The notes under the pieces are model-generated. The model worked only from the letters and a program-made list of their open reading frames with translations. It ran no database searches and had not been told where the DNA came from. From Prunus persica (Eukaryota > Streptophyta > Magnoliopsida > Rosales > Rosaceae), in the NCBI RefSeq assembly GCF_000346465.2, contig NC_034012.1, positions 6,220,853-6,284,852 on the forward strand: DNA of 64,000 nucleotides, written 5' to 3'. The translations under genes were made by a program, and so were the position numbers. Of this stretch, positions 13,229 through 27,099 are shown piece after piece (the stretch's first letter is position 1; each line of letters starts with the position of its first letter).

Positions 13229-15327
13229 TTTTCTTGATTTGTTTTATAATCCTATTTGTTACATATAGCAATAATAATATGGATCAATTCTCACCTCAAA
13301 TGTAAAGAGACTACTTGGTGATCAGAATCTGTCTTAAAAATTTTAAAACAAATTATTTTCTTTCAAACTTTGGAACTATGAAGTTTGTTCCATAGGTATT
13401 GATCAGGTTCCATTATTCATTGATGGGTTCCATTCTTTCTGCCACAGGGAAAAGCTTTCCTTGCCCCAAAAAGGAAAAAAAAAAAAGGCATAACATTAAT
13501 TCAAGAATATCATTGGAAAATAGCATCTGGTTTAACCCTCCTGTTGTAATTAATTATGAACTAAATCAGGAAATTAACAACAGAGTTAGAAGAAGAAAGC
13601 AAAGCTTAATTCGGAGGAGCGCCCAGATTGTACAGGTTTTCTTCTAATGCAGAAACAAGAAAATAGTACTACTTTCTGCATATTAATTTATAACACAGAG
13701 AAAAAATATGATGAACATTGGGTTGTTTTGTCTCTTTTAGCTGTAGGCACAATCGCACTACCTCGGTTAAAAAGCTATGTCATATGACCTACAGGTCCTT
13801 TACTTGTATTTATGCATACTTGGTGTGTCCTTTTTTTTTTCTTCTCTTTTTCAGTTTTTGTTTTTATATATAAATACACATACTTTTCTCAGGGTTAAGG
13901 ATATATATACTTGGTCTGTCTATTTTATGATTTTAAAAATTCATCGAATTACTCAAAAAATTATTTTGTTATGTATTGAATGACTCAAAAACACCTAATT
14001 GTAGTCATGTTTGTCTACTAATTTTGGGAGGTGTGTCCCATTTGGAACTTACCCATATGCTCTTAATCAGGTGGAGGAGGGTCTGATTAAGGGAGAAATT
14101 TTTTTAATTTAATTTAATTTCAGGTCAATTAGCACTGCAAACACTTCACACCGAATATGGACTGAATTGTCTCACGACATTCTGAATCCAACTCACGTAT
14201 CGATTTAATGGGTAAGGATTGAGCAATTTACAGTTGGTGTTTAGGGTGTTTTTTTTTCTTCATGTGTTTATAATTGTGATTGGTTGTTGTTATATCATGC
14301 AACAAAACAAAGGGACTGGAGAAAGAAAAAAAGAGACAAGAAAGAAATGGCTGCATTCTGCAAATTCACCGGCTCTCCATCAAACAATTTTAATTTTGGG
14401 TGTAAAATTAGGCAGAGGGTGCACGTGGAAATGCAACGGACAACTAGCTTTCCAAAATATTCCCTAAAATAGTTAAACCTAAGAATAACACTGTTAGGTA
14501 TTGTTTAATATTTTGAATTAACGAGGTTCATTCTCCTTCAATTTAGAGGGATACCTTGGTGGCTTAGGATTCCAAATTCTTTTTTTCATGTTAGAACTTA
14601 ACTTAGATGCTAGGGGTGGGATGATTATGACAGCTATATGGAGTATTGGCCTTCCCAAGGATTGTCTTGTTCGTGTTAAATGCGCGTTGAACTCTAGAAA
14701 TAATATCATTTTAGACAACTTGTTTGCGTACACTTTAGCATGTTTGCATCTCAGTAGTATCCATATGTTGTTGATATATATTGACTATAGAGTCAATATA
14801 GTCTATTTAAGCGGGTTTTTTTTTTAATACAAGCGAACTCTAAATTACTTTAAACTACTCTAAATTAATATAATTTTAATTTAAGAGGAAGGGGATTCAA
14901 ATTCAGGTAAAACAAGGAGAGCTCACGGTCTTAACCAACTAGCCTAACTCACGTTACCTATATAAGAGGTATTTAAATAGTGCCAACATTTCACTTGCAT
15001 TTAGTGCTAATTCTGCTCATAAACTTGTGATGGTGCTATTTTTGCTCATGATAGTTATAACAACGATATTTGTAGGAACAATTTCCACAATGAAGACGAG
15101 TTCTATTTTCAATTTCCATATCTCCATTATAATTAAATGTAACTAAAGAGTATTGTGAGCGAAGCGGTTTTCCCTACACGTTATAGCCCCAAATATCGGC
15201 CACCCAGCTATATGGACTTGTTTTAGCTGCCCAAGCATTTAAGCCCGACGGTACAATTCTGTTATGTGGTTTTTTTTTTTTTCGGGGGTCGAAATTCTAT
15301 TATGGTTAATTTCCTGGTTCTGCAAAG
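13229..15327. other. Intergenic, AT-rich, no recognised gene
   Basis: There are only short open frames without family similarity. A 'ggggattcaaattcagg' stretch near 14890 resembles one in the 188-bp duplication ('ggggattcgaacttg'), which suggests pieces of the same dispersed repeat. Confidence 0.5.
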
Positions 15328-15482
15328 GTATAGCCGCGCAGCTATACTCTTTAAAATAAAAAAATAGAACATGTATAGCCGAGCGGCTATACTCTTCAAA
15401 ATAAAAAAAAATCAAAAGGTATAGCCGAACGGCTATACTATTTAAACAAACAATTTAAAAGAGTATAGCCGCACGGCTGTAC
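15328..15482. repeat. Array of four 20-bp palindromes (left array)
   Basis: Four copies of a 20-bp near-palindrome lie at 15328-15347, 15373-15392, 15419-15438 and 15463-15482, spaced 44-46 bp apart. Each follows GTATAGCCG-NN-CGGCTATAC with a different centre, and the first and last copies carry single changes in the right arm. The spacers are A/T-rich. The array lies just beyond the point where the SNI1-like exon remnants stop. It matches no transposon terminus I recognise. Confidence 0.85.
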
Positions 15483-16081
15483 TATTTAAATATTTACAAA
15501 TTCTTTAAATATATTCGAATAAGCTCGCATCTAGTGTGAACAGAAGGCTACACAAGCATAATATAATAAACTAAATGATGATATAATCAATGAGGCAAAA
15601 TCGTGCTTCAACTACATTCATTACAAGATCAAAATCCCCTCAAGAAAATGTAAACAGACAACGGGTAACACCAAATATAAAAAGCATTCAGGACAACTAC
15701 CTCAAGCTTCCCGTTTAGGTTCATTGGAAACGTGCAATGCAACCTCATAAAAAACTGGCAGAAGACATAGTGACCAGCTTATCATAAATAGTCAATTTTA
15801 TAATTCTTACACATTACGAATGAAGCATTAGAAATTAATATAACATGAGACCTTAACAAACTCGAAGAAATTGCTAATCACGCATCAAGTGCATATGAAC
15901 CCAATTACACTGTCACACTTTGAGAGAGATATGAAACTTGTTCCGTGTGAAGTGGCCGGCAACTGTGCCACAGATAATAAGGGATACAGAAACATGGCAA
16001 ACCACAAGCCAAAGAGGGATAGGGATTAAAACAAGTATGAACCTGAAGAAATGGGGAAAGAATATCTCTGTTGTAAGGTAG

Positions 16082-16733
16082 TGTTGGAATTTTAAAAGGT
16101 TTTAAAAATTTAACCGTTTTATTTATTTAATTATTTTGGTGGTTTTATTTTATTTATTGTGGGGGTTATAAGTATTTAATATTCAGGTTTTATTTTTGGT
16201 TGGTAAAAGCTTTAATTTTTTGATTGGTGAACTTTTATGGTTGGTGAAGGTTACACGTTTTTGGATGCCTATAAAAGGCCACTCCTCCTTCACATTTGAA
16301 AACACACGATATATACAATACACTATCAGAATATCACATACACATTCTAATTCTCTCCTTTTCTACTTTTACATATATTCTCTACTTTATTATTATTATT
16401 TTGGGCAATGGTTATGTGACTTGGATACCTATATCTGTATGTGAACGTGCTCATAGCAGATCTTGAGTTTGTGTACAAGGGGTCGTATCTTGGAGTCTTG
16501 TAGACCGTCAGTACCTACACGTAGGGAGGCTACAAAGGCTTTAGGACAGCGTCTTTGACGTGCTTCACTGTACCAAACTCACCTTCTTACTTATTATTTA
16601 TTTTCCTTTACTTACCTATTATTTTGTTTTCTTCAATTTTATTATATCTTCAAAGCTTTCCAATTTGTTTATATGTTATAAATGTTTAGTATTTGGCTTT
16701 ACGGAAAGAGGAAAACTATTATTTTTTATAACA
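16082..16733 (+). repeat. 5' LTR of the non-coding element
   Basis: 652 bp, TG...CA bounded. It contains a TATA box (TATAAAAGG at 16270-16278), which supports plus-strand polarity with U3 to the left. Confidence 0.88.
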
Positions 16734-17283
16734 ATCTAAAGCCTTTGTAAGTTAAAGTTGTTTTCTTCCCGTATTCCTAGCTTTAATATCTTTTAACTCT
16801 TTGACTGAAGCTTTTGCATTTGTATTGGATTTTCAAAATGAAAATTACGATTATTTTGGGTAGATGCAGTTTGAAGCTTTCATGTTGTCTATACAATTTC
16901 AACTGCTTTAAATATTGTTGGTACATTTATATGTTTATAATTTGTTGCTAACGTTTGGGAAATTAATGCTGGTGTTTGAAAATAAAAACCTACAGACTAA
17001 TTTATGTGGTATTATTATTATAACTCAACGTATTATTATTTTATGTGGTGTGTCTGTTTTCTACAGCACACTTGTTTTTAAAATACATTTCAGAATCTTT
17101 AAAATGTTAATAGCATTCAAAAGCTAATTAATGATCATTGAAATAATGAAAAAATATATATATTGAAGTGAGCTATGTTTTTCTAAACTACTGTTTGTTT
17201 TAAATAACTTGTATCGTTTCATTACCGATTACTTAATTATTATTCATTAATCAATTTATGGTGAAACATCCAATATTGAATGG

Positions 17284-17332
17284 TTGAAGTGTTTCAAACC
17301 GAAACATTGAAGTGTTTCAAACCGAAACATTG
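17284..17332. repeat. Short tandem duplication inside the non-coding element
   Basis: The 23-bp unit gaagtgtttcaaaccgaaac plus att occurs twice in direct succession inside the AT-rich interior. Confidence 0.75.
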
Positions 17333-19599
17333 AAGTTTTTCAAAATCTTTGGTCTGATAATTTCAAAGCAAGTATATATTTGATTTTATTGTGTTGGGCC
17401 TTTTACATTTGCCTTTCATTTTGGTTGCCATCAATATTCTTTTATATAACGGTCCCTTATATTTTTGTTGTTGGACTTAATATCATTTTATTGTTCTTAC
17501 TTTTGGAAGTCCTTCATACCAACGTAAGAAGTAATTATAATATATTCTTAGCACTAAAGTTTAGTGTTTGAAATTACTGTTTTAATGTTGGGTTTCTATG
17601 CACTATCTTTATGTCGTTTAATGAATTATGAATTAATATTGAACAGACAATTTAGTTTTCCTTTTATGAAGACAAATATGATTTGAATACTCAATTGTTG
17701 CATCTTCGCAAATATGTGTAGTATAATATTTACTTTGATTTCAAATCCTTGAAAGAAAAAACGGAAAAAGTGCAAACCGTTCTTTTGTAGTTTAATTTTG
17801 AATTCAAAATCTAATATTGCGTCAGTTTTAGATTTGGCCTATCTGTGTATTCAATTTTTATATTGATTCTTATTTTCATTTATATCTATTATTTTTGCGA
17901 AAACGTGCAAAGAGTTTATGTGATATTATTGCAAGTTTTATTGAGCCTAATTATTCTTTATTTTGATGGCTGTCATTACTTTGAATTTGGGAGAAAAACC
18001 TACGGTTTTTTTTGGGTAGTATAATGCATCACTGTAACACCTTAGACGTTAGCTCCTTTTGATTCCAGAATTAGTTAATTGCTCTTAACTTCTTTTGGAA
18101 GCTTGTGCATTTCACATTCAATTACGAGATTTTATTTACTTTTAATTTATGCAGCTTTAGTTTCAAAACTTTAATGTCAATTTCATGACATTTAGAGCTT
18201 ATTTTGGCAGTAAAATTGTTGATATTGTTAGGTTATTATTGCCTTTAATGTTCTAATCATTTATGCAATTTAATTACATCTTTGTTTTAATGCCTTGGAT
18301 TCTTTTTAAAGTTGCCAACGCCTATATATTTCGATTGTGCAATCCTTCATATTAGTTTCTTGAGTTAATCTAATGTTCTTTTGATTATAAAGTCTTGACA
18401 GCTGCCACATTGAGTTAATTGCCATGAAGTGTACATTGTGGAATCCTCCTGAAAAAACTGAAATGAAATAATAAATTATATCACTGTAAGTTGCATTAAT
18501 TTTGAGTTTTGGTGTAAGGCTTTCAAACCCTAAATTTTTTAGGCATTTTTTTTCTTTTGAGGTTTTCGATGGTTTTGTTATATTTACAATGACTATCAAA
18601 ATGACTGTGAGTACATATCTTATGAATTTAAAATTAAATAAATTTTGGTACCGTCTTCATATATTTTGAGAATTCCCTAATTTGTGGGGGTTGAGTTTTT
18701 CCTTAACTATGTGGGTATTTGTTGGAATTTTTGTGGGTATTTCAAATACAAAATTAATATCAATACTTATTTTTTAAAATTTAATATTCCAGTTTTTGAG
18801 TGATTTGATTACCTCTTTAAAACTAAAGTTATTTTGTACATTTATTATATAAGTTTTCATATCTCCTTTATTCAGATTTATTCTATTTTAATTAGCGCTC
18901 AAATGCTTACGTTATTTGCGTTTTGATAATTATTAATATTTTTTTAAACATGTGGACCAATTTATGGAAGTTGAATTTTCTTAAATGGAAAATTTAATGC
19001 TGTAATTTATTTGTTAACATTATGCAGTTTTGCTTTTATGCTGAAAATATTAGATTCATTTATGTAGGCTTTCCTTCTCTCTTTCCCATATTTTTGTGTG
19101 TTTTCAATTTCTTTTTGCTCTCATGGGAAAGATTCATTTAGTGACATAATACTTTTTATATTTTATTGGCAAACATACTGTGTCTGTATGAAATTTGTTT
19201 CATTATGCAAATTTTATTATGAGACTAACTTGTCTTCAATTTTATGAAAATGTGTGCAACTAATGATTACCTTGTTATACAATTTTGGTAGAGACTTCTT
19301 ATTGTCTTATAGGTTCTTATTGAGAATCGACAAGATACAATTTCAACTTGGATATGTGATCACGATTTCAGCCATTTGGAGTGCACAAAAGGGAGTGTAC
19401 TCAAAGTTTCGTGGACTTGAGAGGTACTCTTGATCAGAAGATTTAATGTATGATGTATTTCCATTATACTTAACTGTATACCAATTCGTATTTAATTTCC
19501 AATTATACCGAGGTGAAATCCACTAATTACTTGTGTGCAAGATTGTGTAGGAAATATTTTAATAACATGCTGGTTTAAAGCTTGCTAAAATGGAGAATA

Positions 19600-20220
19600 A
19601 AGACATGACCTACATTATATATGCCTTGTGAAGGCTAGTCTTGATATGCATGCCTCGTGGAGGAGGCTATTAATGCAAAATGTCGAGGGGGATGTGCTTA
19701 AGCCCATAAGGGAGTCACCTAGGGAGGTAACCCAACTTCTGTGATTGGAGATCCCATGAAGAGAGTTCAATGTGGTAGAAACAATCCATACTGCGTGACT
19801 CATATAGCACTCATAAAACTATGGAGATATCCTTGAGATATTCTTCTGCTCATCCATAAGGCATAAGTGCTATTTTATGTGACGTTAGGAAGGGATTTAT
19901 CCCTGAATGAGTTTCGAGGCGGGCAAACTCCCGCAGAGTGCAGGTCACATGTACTCTTGGAGAACTCACCTAAGTGAGAGACGTCGTGAGGCCGCGACTA
20001 TGAGAATTGGGCTATTCTCTAGTAACTCTCATGAGAATCAAGATTAGCGCATGGCCATAAATAGCGCTACCCCACATCCAAGTCTCAACTAATACTATGT
20101 GTGGGATATGTTGAAGTTTGGTCAAAGGTGCCGAGTTCAATACTGTGTACACTCAGGTTCCTCAAATGGAGACTATCATCACTAAGTGAAGGTTCAAGCC
20201 CGGAAGGCACCTACACCTAT
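19600..20220 (+). other. GC-richer, non-coding block in the element interior
   Basis: In contrast to the rest of the 3.6-kb interior, this part is of balanced composition and has no long open frame. It contains locally complementary stretches such as gagagacgtcgtgag and ctcatgagaat near 19976-20040. Non-autonomous LTR elements keep cis-acting RNA signals, and this block is a candidate for one. That role is inference only. Confidence 0.4.
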
Positions 20221-20327
20221 TACGTAGTATTATATTGCCCATATATATTATATTGCTCATATATATATATTATATATTTTTCACTGTTTTTTTGTCACGG
20301 TAAAATTTTGAAAACCTTGTGGGGGAT

Positions 20328-20979
20328 TGTTGGAATTTTAAAAGGTTTTAAAAATTTAACCGTTTTATTTATTTAATTATTTTGGTGGTTTTATTTTATT
20401 TATTGTGGGGGTTATAAGTATTTAATATTCAGGTTTTATTTCTGGTTGGTAAAAGCTTTAATTTTTTGGTTGGTGAACTTTTATGGTTGGTGAAGGTTAC
20501 ATGTTTTTGGATGCCTATAAAAGGCCACTCCTCCTTCACATTTGAAAACACACGATATATACAATACACTATCAGAATATCACATACACATTCTAATTCT
20601 CTCCTTTTCTACTTTTACATATATTCTCTACTTTATTACTATTATTTTGGGCATTGGTTATGTGACTTGGATACCTATATCTGTCTGTGAACGTGCTCAT
20701 AGCGGATCTTGAGTTTATGTACAAGGGGTCGTATCTTGGAGTCTTGTAGACCGTCAGTACCTGCACGTAGGGAGGCTACAAAGGCTTTAGGACAGCGTCT
20801 TTGACGTGCTTCACCGTACCCAACTCACCTTCTTACTTATTATTTATTTTCCTTTACTTACCTATTATTTTGTTTTCTTCAATTTTATTATACCTTCAAA
20901 GCTTTCCAATTGGTTTATATGTTATAAATGTTTTGTATTTGGCTTTACGGAAAGAGGAAAACTATTATTTTTTATAACA
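20328..20979 (+). repeat. 3' LTR of the non-coding element
   Basis: 652 bp, the same length as the left LTR. The TATA box is at 20516-20522. It is followed directly by the right copy of the GGTAG target duplication. Confidence 0.88.
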
Positions 20980-22732
20980 GGTAGCTCGTCCAGAATTATC
21001 TCCACCACAGGAGTTCTGCACCAAATCCAAAAAGTGCATGTATTTTCAGCAAATAGAATATGGTACATGAGAGAGAGGAATACCTGACACCATCAGCTCT
21101 GGTAGTAGAACCTTGCATATCTGCACTTGTCTTGGAACACATCGAGCTCCATTATCTGACTGAAATCAGTGCCAGTGCATAAACTGAATCTACAAATATT
21201 AAAACATTGCTAAGGGGCTCACCATTATTAGAAACTCCTGCATGGCTTGCAGGTATGCTCTCCTACCTCAAGTAAAGAAATTAAAGCAGCAGTATCAAAA
21301 TCTTCAGCTGGTTCTGCCGCAGAATTCTTTGAACATATCAGTTAATCGGTGCATCCAGCATAGGTTTGATACAGTTTACACATAATGGTTGAAAGCAATC
21401 CTTCATCAAGCTTTAGTATTTTACTTTTCTCGAGCAAATTAAAAGGTACTTAAATTTGAGGGCAAGAGTCGTGGTATAAAAATCACTTAATAACCAGTGG
21501 AAAACAGGCTCTTCAGTATTCATGGTTTGACAGAGAAGGGGATACCAGAAGCATGTTGAGTAAAGACTCTCAGAACTACCCAGTTCATGGTATCTGCATA
21601 CAATAACGAGCAAATTAAAACTTACAGAAAGTTAAGAGGCATAAATCAACATATACTTAGATATCAATTTAACTTCATAGACACTGTTGTGTGTTCGAAA
21701 ATCTCATTTAAAAACATTAACTAGGTATTGAAACCATAACACATTTCCTAAGGACCAACAAAAGAAGATTTAAGTAAGACAAAAAAATATGGGGAAATTC
21801 CGCTTATCTAATGAAGCAGGAAAAGTAGGTTAAGTAATTCTATGGCATAAAACTACCAGAAACTACACAATCTGTCAAAACTCATAACCATGAATTGAAT
21901 GAAAGCTTGTTTACAATACAGCAATGAGATTAGTTAGCACGAATTGGATGAAACCTTTTCTATTCTCTTACTGCGAGTCAACTAACCTTTGTTTCTGATG
22001 CTCGGAAGTTTCCTTCTCTGGTTGCATCAGCAAGGTCTTGTATCAAAAGTTCGAAAGCCTGCAGTTGGCAAGGGAACACTTTAAGCAAGGTGAAACTGCA
22101 ACAGATGAGCTATTGAAAATCAAGTTCCATTTAGAGCTTCAACAAAAATAAAAAATGAGCTGGAAATTTCATCAATCAATAGGATCTTAAACATAATGAA
22201 GCTAAGTAGCTCGCCACCCTACAATGTCTCAAGCTGTGATCTATTACCCTTTGTCTATGCATCATGACTCTTTCCGGATAGAAATAGAAAAGACAAATTA
22301 AACAAACTAATTACAGTTATACTAATGGTAATGAAAGCTTATGATACAATATGAGCCAGTTACAACAGTATATATCCACATCAGAAAAATTTGTTATCAT
22401 TCTGAGTTTATCTCTTTCTCAGATTAGGAAGAGGTACTCTTCTAGAGCATTTAGCTAGAGAGAATGAATAGGAGAATATGAAAAATGCACTGTTCTATTG
22501 ATTTCTGCAAAACTGCAGCTTATATAGTGTGACTGCCAGGAGAGAAATGTGATTCTCTTCTAACAGAATTACAGCTGTCATCCTATTAGATTCTTACACC
22601 TGTCATAGCAAATCTAAGCTAGAGAATCCACCTAGACTATGATCTAATGGCTCTCCTTACATCATTTAAATAAGCTGACCAAAAACAGAACAAATGGAGA
22701 ATAGCTTCAGCCCTAAGAAATCTGCTGCAGGA

Positions 22733-25700
22733 TTATATTTCAACACTCCCTTCTAATCCTTTAGCTGATTTCACACCAAGCAAGCTTCTCAGCCTCACAA
22801 ACCGATCCTTAGGTAGAGCTTTAGTCAAGATGTCTGCTATCTGATCTTCTGTTTTGCAGTATATCAGTTCAATTTCTTTTGCTTGAATGGCTTCTCTGAT
22901 AAAATGAAATTTCCTGCTGATGTGTCTTGTCTTTTGGTGATGGACTGGCTTCCTTGCCATTGCAATTGCTGAGGTGTTATCACATAGAATCTGAGTCCCT
23001 TCTATCTGTTCTTCACCAAAATCTTCAAGCACAAATCTCAGCCACTTAGCTTGTGAAGTTGCTTCTGCAGCACTCACATATTCAGCTTCGGCTGTAGATA
23101 GAGCAACTGTGTTTTGCTTGATGGAAGCCCAAGAGAACATGCATGAGCCTAGTGTGAAGGCATATGCTGAGGTGCTCCTCATATCATCTTCACTCCCAGC
23201 CCAGTCACTGTCACAGTACCCAATTAGAGTAGCTGTCTTCCCTTTTGCAAACTCAATTCCAAAATCCAATGTGCCTTGAATGTATCTCAGCACCCTTTTA
23301 GCAGTTCCCATGTGTTTCTTTGAGGGATTGTGCATAAATCTAGCAAGCAAGCTAGATGCAAACATGACATCTGGTCTTGTGGCAGTCAGATAAAGGAGAC
23401 TTCCTACAATCTGTCTGAATTCACTTTCATCTGCTGCTTCACTCCCATCTTCTCTACACAATTTCTCATTCACCACTAATGGAATTGCCACTGACTTGCA
23501 ATCTCTCATTCCAAACTTCTCAAGAATTTTCATGGCATATTTCTTTTGATGAATGAAAATATGCTTGTCAGTTTGTTCCACTCCTATGCCAAGAAAATGA
23601 TGCAACAGACCCAAGTATGTCATCTCATAGTGTTGCATCATATCTTGTTTAAATTCTTCAAGCATTTTAGGACAGCTTCCAGTATATATAATGTCATCTA
23701 CATAGAGGGAGACAATGATAATACCTGAGGTGTCACTAGTTTTGATATAGAGAGTAGCTTCACTTAAGCTTTTCTTGAAACCTGCAGTGTTGAAATAGGC
23801 ATCTATTTCATCATACCAGGCCCTTGGGGCTTGCTTCAGTCCATATAGAGCCTTGTTCAACCTGAACACCTTGGTTTCCTTGCTCTCTTGAACATATCCT
23901 TGAGGTTGTTCAACATAAACTTCCTCCTTTAGAATGCCATTGAGAAAGGCAGACTTCACATCCAATTGAAATAGGTTCCATTCCTTTTGTGCTGCAAGAG
24001 CTATCAAAGTTCTGATGGTGTCAAGTCTTGCCACAGGGGCAAATGTCTCATTATAGTCGATTCCAGGCTTCTGTGAATAGCCTTTAGCCACAAGCCTAGC
24101 TTTATTCTTCTGCACAGTACCATCTAGGTTCAGTTTGACCTTGTAGACCCACTTAACACCTATTACTGGTTTGTTAGATGGCCTGTCAACTAATTTCCAA
24201 GTATTGTTCTTCTCAATCATCTCCAATTCAGCCTCCATTGCACATCTCCATGATTCATCCAAATCTGCTTCTTCAAAGCTGTCAGGTTTTACAATGCACA
24301 TGTTGCATTGTGCCATGATGTCATTAATACTCCTCCACTTGTGAGGTGTATGATCAAGCCTTTGAGTCTCATCAAACATTTCTTCCCCTTGAGGTGCAAT
24401 TTCTTCTTCCATCTGCATTTGAGTATCCAAGAACTGAGATTGTTCATCTAATACCCTCTGTTCAGTTTCTGTAGTACCTTGATTTCCATCTGGCATAGGT
24501 ATTCCCACATCTGCATTGCTAGGATTCTCCCATTTCCATGAGGCTTCTTCATCAAAATAGACATCTCTAGACAAGATAATCTTTCTTGTCTTAGGGTCAT
24601 ACAGTCTATAGCCCTTTTCACACAATCCATAGCCCACAAAAATGCATTTGTGACTGTTTTCTTCCAACTTGTGTCTCAAAACAGAAGGAATAAGCACATA
24701 ACATAGGCATCCAAACACTTTCAAGTGTGCAATACCTGGCTTTCTTCCTGTGTAGGCCTCAAATGGTGTCATTTTCTCAAGAGATTTAGAAGGACATCTG
24801 TTGAGAAGGTAGACTGCTGTATGAACAGCTTTTGCCCAAAACTCATAAGGAAGATTCTTTTCATGTAGCATAGACTTTGCCATCTCAATTACTGTCCTGT
24901 TCTTCCTCTCAGCAACTCCATTTTGCTGAGGAGAATATGCCACTGTCAGCTGCCTTTGTATTCCAGCCTCACTGCAGTATGCAAGGAATTCATTTGACAT
25001 GAATTCTCCACCTCTATCACTTCTAAGTGACTTCACTTTGTGTCCACTCTGCAATTCTGTCATTGCTTTGAACTTCTTGAAACATTCAAAAGCATTAGAT
25101 TTATTTCTGAGAAAATAAACCCAAGCCATTCTTGTATGGTCATCAATGAATAACAGGAAATATTTGTTTTCTGACATTGATGCAGTCTGCATTGGACCAC
25201 AGATGTCAGTGTGAACTAATTCTAGTGGAGACTGAGCTCTCCAAGTAGATTTTGCAGGAAATGAGTCTCTATGCTGCTTTCCCAGCTTGCAGCCTTCACA
25301 CACTGCTAAATCCTTCTCCAGACTAGGCAGTCCATGAACCATGTCTTGATTTGCTAGCATCTTGATGCTTTGATCATTAAGATGACCCAGCCTTTTATGC
25401 CAAGTCTGCAAACTGTGAGTCACACTTGCTCTCAGCACCAACTGAGTAGCAGGTACCATTGTGAGAGAGAAACACCTATTGCTAGTCATTGGAACCTTAG
25501 CTATAGGGTTTTGCAGTGACCAATCATCAAAAATTGTCACCATTCCCTTTCCAAATACTAAACAATACCCATGTTCCATCATCTGACCAACACTTAGCAA
25601 GTTCTCTTCTAAACCAGGCACCAACATCACTTCTTGAATGTGTTTTTTGCCTGATTTGGTTTCTATCACAAGAGTACCTTTTCCTGCAACTTGAACTGTC

Positions 25701-26842
25701 TCTTCAGTCCCCATTTTCACCTTGGAAGTTACATCCCTTCGAATTTCTATCAGTAGCCTTTCATCTCCAGTCATATGGTTGCTACAGCCACTGTCCACAT
25801 ACCAAGAGTTGCTCATTTTCACATCTGTCACAGCATTGCATGCATAAAACAATGTTCCAGTTTCTTCAACCTGATTGGCATAGTTCACCTTCTGCACAGA
25901 TTGATTGTCATGGCAATTTCTAACCATGTGACCAAACTTTCCACATCCTCTGCATTTTGGTTTTCCTTCAAACCAGCACTTGCCATAGTGTAGTTTTTCA
26001 CAGTGCTTGCAGGGTGTTTTAGTTCCATCATTTGATGCATTTGGTTTGGTATTTAAATTGGACTTTTTATTCCAATTCTTCCCATTTTCCTTCCAGTTCT
26101 TCTGAGACTTGTTACCTCCAGAAGAACTTCCATTCTTAGAGCTTTTACTCTCAATGTTCAGACTAGTGAAAGCCTTTTCTGTTGAATTTTCATTGTGCCT
26201 GTCTAATCTGAGCTCAAAGTTCTTGAGAGATGCAACCACTTCTTGAATTTCAAGAATGTCAAGATCCTTTGAATGCTCAATCACAGAACATATAGAATCA
26301 TAAGATCTAGGCAAACTAATAAGCAATTTCTGCACAACTCTTTCTCTAGGTAACTCTTCACCATAATTCTTCATTTGATTTATCAGATCAAACAGTTTAG
26401 CAGCATAAACAGAAAATGATTCACTATCCTTCATACGAGTGTATTCAAACTCTCTACGTAAGCCTTGTAGTTTCACACTTCTTACCTGTTTATCACCTCT
26501 AAACTCCTGCTTCAGGATATCCCATGCACCTTTTGAGGTTTCTTCATTCACTATTCTGGGAAAAATTTGGTCTGAGACTGCACCTTGGATCAGTCCAAGT
26601 GCACGAGCATCTTTCATCAAAGTCTCAGCCGTTACAGACTTCTCCTCTTCAGCAGCTTTAGATCCTTCTTCCTTTCCTTTTTCCTTCGTTGGATCTGAAG
26701 CATCAAATCCATTTTCAACCAAATCCCACAGTCCATGAGATTTCAGAATGGTCGTCAATCGAATGCTCCAAAACTCATAGTTTTCTCCATTGAATACTGG
26801 TGTACGAAGCTCAGAAGAGCTTGATCCTGCCATATTAGACAT
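22733..26842 (-). CDS. Ty1/copia gag-pol polyprotein (intact)
   Basis: This is one open frame of 1369 codons with the copia domain order. Gag (DUF4219/UBN2-type) spans about 12-240. A CCHC zinc knuckle [14 protein letters not shown] lies at 297-310. The aspartic protease DSG is at 350-352. The integrase has an HKRLGHL zinc region near 480 and a catalytic core from about 540 ([22 protein letters not shown]). The reverse transcriptase has YVDDI near 1046. RNase H has CDSDWAG near 1212 and STAEAEY. No frameshift or internal stop is present, so autonomy is possible. The frame runs 13 bp into the 3' LTR and ends there (...GLEGSVEI). A second ATG, at codon 4, could also be the start. The clade within copia is not determined. 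Confidence 0.95.
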   Translation of the reverse strand: MSNMAGSSSSELRTPVFNGENYEFWSIRLTTILKSHGLWDLVENGFDASDPTKEKGKEEGSKAAEEEKSVTAETLMKDARALGLIQGAVSDQIFPRIVNEETSKGAWDILKQEFRGDKQVRSVKLQGLRREFEYTRMKDSESFSVYAAKLFDLINQMKNYGEELPRERVVQKLLISLPRSYDSICSVIEHSKDLDILEIQEVVASLKNFELRLDRHNENSTEKAFTSLNIESKSSKNGSSSGGNKSQKNWKENGKNWNKKSNLNTKPNASNDGTKTPCKHCEKLHYGKCWFEGKPKCRGCGKFGHMVRNCHDNQSVQKVNYANQVEETGTLFYACNAVTDVKMSNSWYVDSGCSNHMTGDERLLIEIRRDVTSKVKMGTEETVQVAGKGTLVIETKSGKKHIQEVMLVPGLEENLLSVGQMMEHGYCLVFGKGMVTIFDDWSLQNPIAKVPMTSNRCFSLTMVPATQLVLRASVTHSLQTWHKRLGHLNDQSIKMLANQDMVHGLPSLEKDLAVCEGCKLGKQHRDSFPAKSTWRAQSPLELVHTDICGPMQTASMSENKYFLLFIDDHTRMAWVYFLRNKSNAFECFKKFKAMTELQSGHKVKSLRSDRGGEFMSNEFLAYCSEAGIQRQLTVAYSPQQNGVAERKNRTVIEMAKSMLHEKNLPYEFWAKAVHTAVYLLNRCPSKSLEKMTPFEAYTGRKPGIAHLKVFGCLCYVLIPSVLRHKLEENSHKCIFVGYGLCEKGYRLYDPKTRKIILSRDVYFDEEASWKWENPSNADVGIPMPDGNQGTTETEQRVLDEQSQFLDTQMQMEEEIAPQGEEMFDETQRLDHTPHKWRSINDIMAQCNMCIVKPDSFEEADLDESWRCAMEAELEMIEKNNTWKLVDRPSNKPVIGVKWVYKVKLNLDGTVQKNKARLVAKGYSQKPGIDYNETFAPVARLDTIRTLIALAAQKEWNLFQLDVKSAFLNGILKEEVYVEQPQGYVQESKETKVFRLNKALYGLKQAPRAWYDEIDAYFNTAGFKKSLSEATLYIKTSDTSGIIIVSLYVDDIIYTGSCPKMLEEFKQDMMQHYEMTYLGLLHHFLGIGVEQTDKHIFIHQKKYAMKILEKFGMRDCKSVAIPLVVNEKLCREDGSEAADESEFRQIVGSLLYLTATRPDVMFASSLLARFMHNPSKKHMGTAKRVLRYIQGTLDFGIEFAKGKTATLIGYCDSDWAGSEDDMRSTSAYAFTLGSCMFSWASIKQNTVALSTAEAEYVSAAEATSQAKWLRFVLEDFGEEQIEGTQILCDNTSAIAMARKPVHHQKTRHISRKFHFIREAIQAKEIELIYCKTEDQIADILTKALPKDRFVRLRSLLGVKSAKGLEGSVEI

Positions 26843-27092
26843 CAGACGCAGCTAGACAAGCTTCGTGAAGTTTTGAGTGAGCTCAATCGTCAGCTCAGCC
26901 AAGCACCAGCTCCTTCTTCACAGATTCACGCCCAATAAACAATCAAAACCTGGCTCTGAGGCCATGTTATCATTCTGAGTTTATCTCTTTCTCAGATTAG
27001 GAAGAGGTACTCTTCTAGAGCATTTAGCTAGAGAGAATGAATATGAGAATATGAAAAATGCACTGTTCTATTGATTTCTGCAAAACTGCAGC

Positions 27093-27099
27093 TTATATA
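27093..27099 (-). promoter_or_regulatory. TATA box in the copia 5' LTR
   Basis: TATATAA, read on the minus strand, lies inside the 5' LTR about 220 bp into it. The 3' LTR carries the same motif. Confidence 0.6.

Larger units (their letters stand above)
16082..20979 (+). mobile_element. Non-coding LTR retrotransposon (LARD-like) inserted in an exon
   Basis: Two 652-bp LTRs (16082-16733 and 20328-20979) start TGTTGGAATT and end TATAACA. They differ at about 14 positions (about 2%). The element is flanked by the 5-bp duplication GGTAG (16077-16081 and 20980-20984). A purine-rich tract, GTGGGGGA, sits just before the right LTR and gives plus polarity. The 3.6-kb interior has no gag or pol in any frame, is mostly very AT-rich, and has no clear initiator-tRNA primer site. 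It must have moved using proteins from another element. The target is the exon of the SNI1-like remnant encoding DEL/PYNRD, so the gene was intact across this point before insertion. Confidence 0.9.

Noticed and set aside
15328..15482. Regularly spaced repeats as a CRISPR array
   Set aside because: Plant nuclear context, self-palindromic 20-bp repeats with low-complexity A/T spacers, no cas genes.
16196..16444. 82-aa frame also found at 20466-20690
   Set aside because: Same LTR sequence in two copies. It overlaps the LTR TATA box and is not a protein of any known family.
24448..26738. Several frames of 60-135 aa on both strands
   Set aside because: Shadows of the intact copia gag-pol frame.
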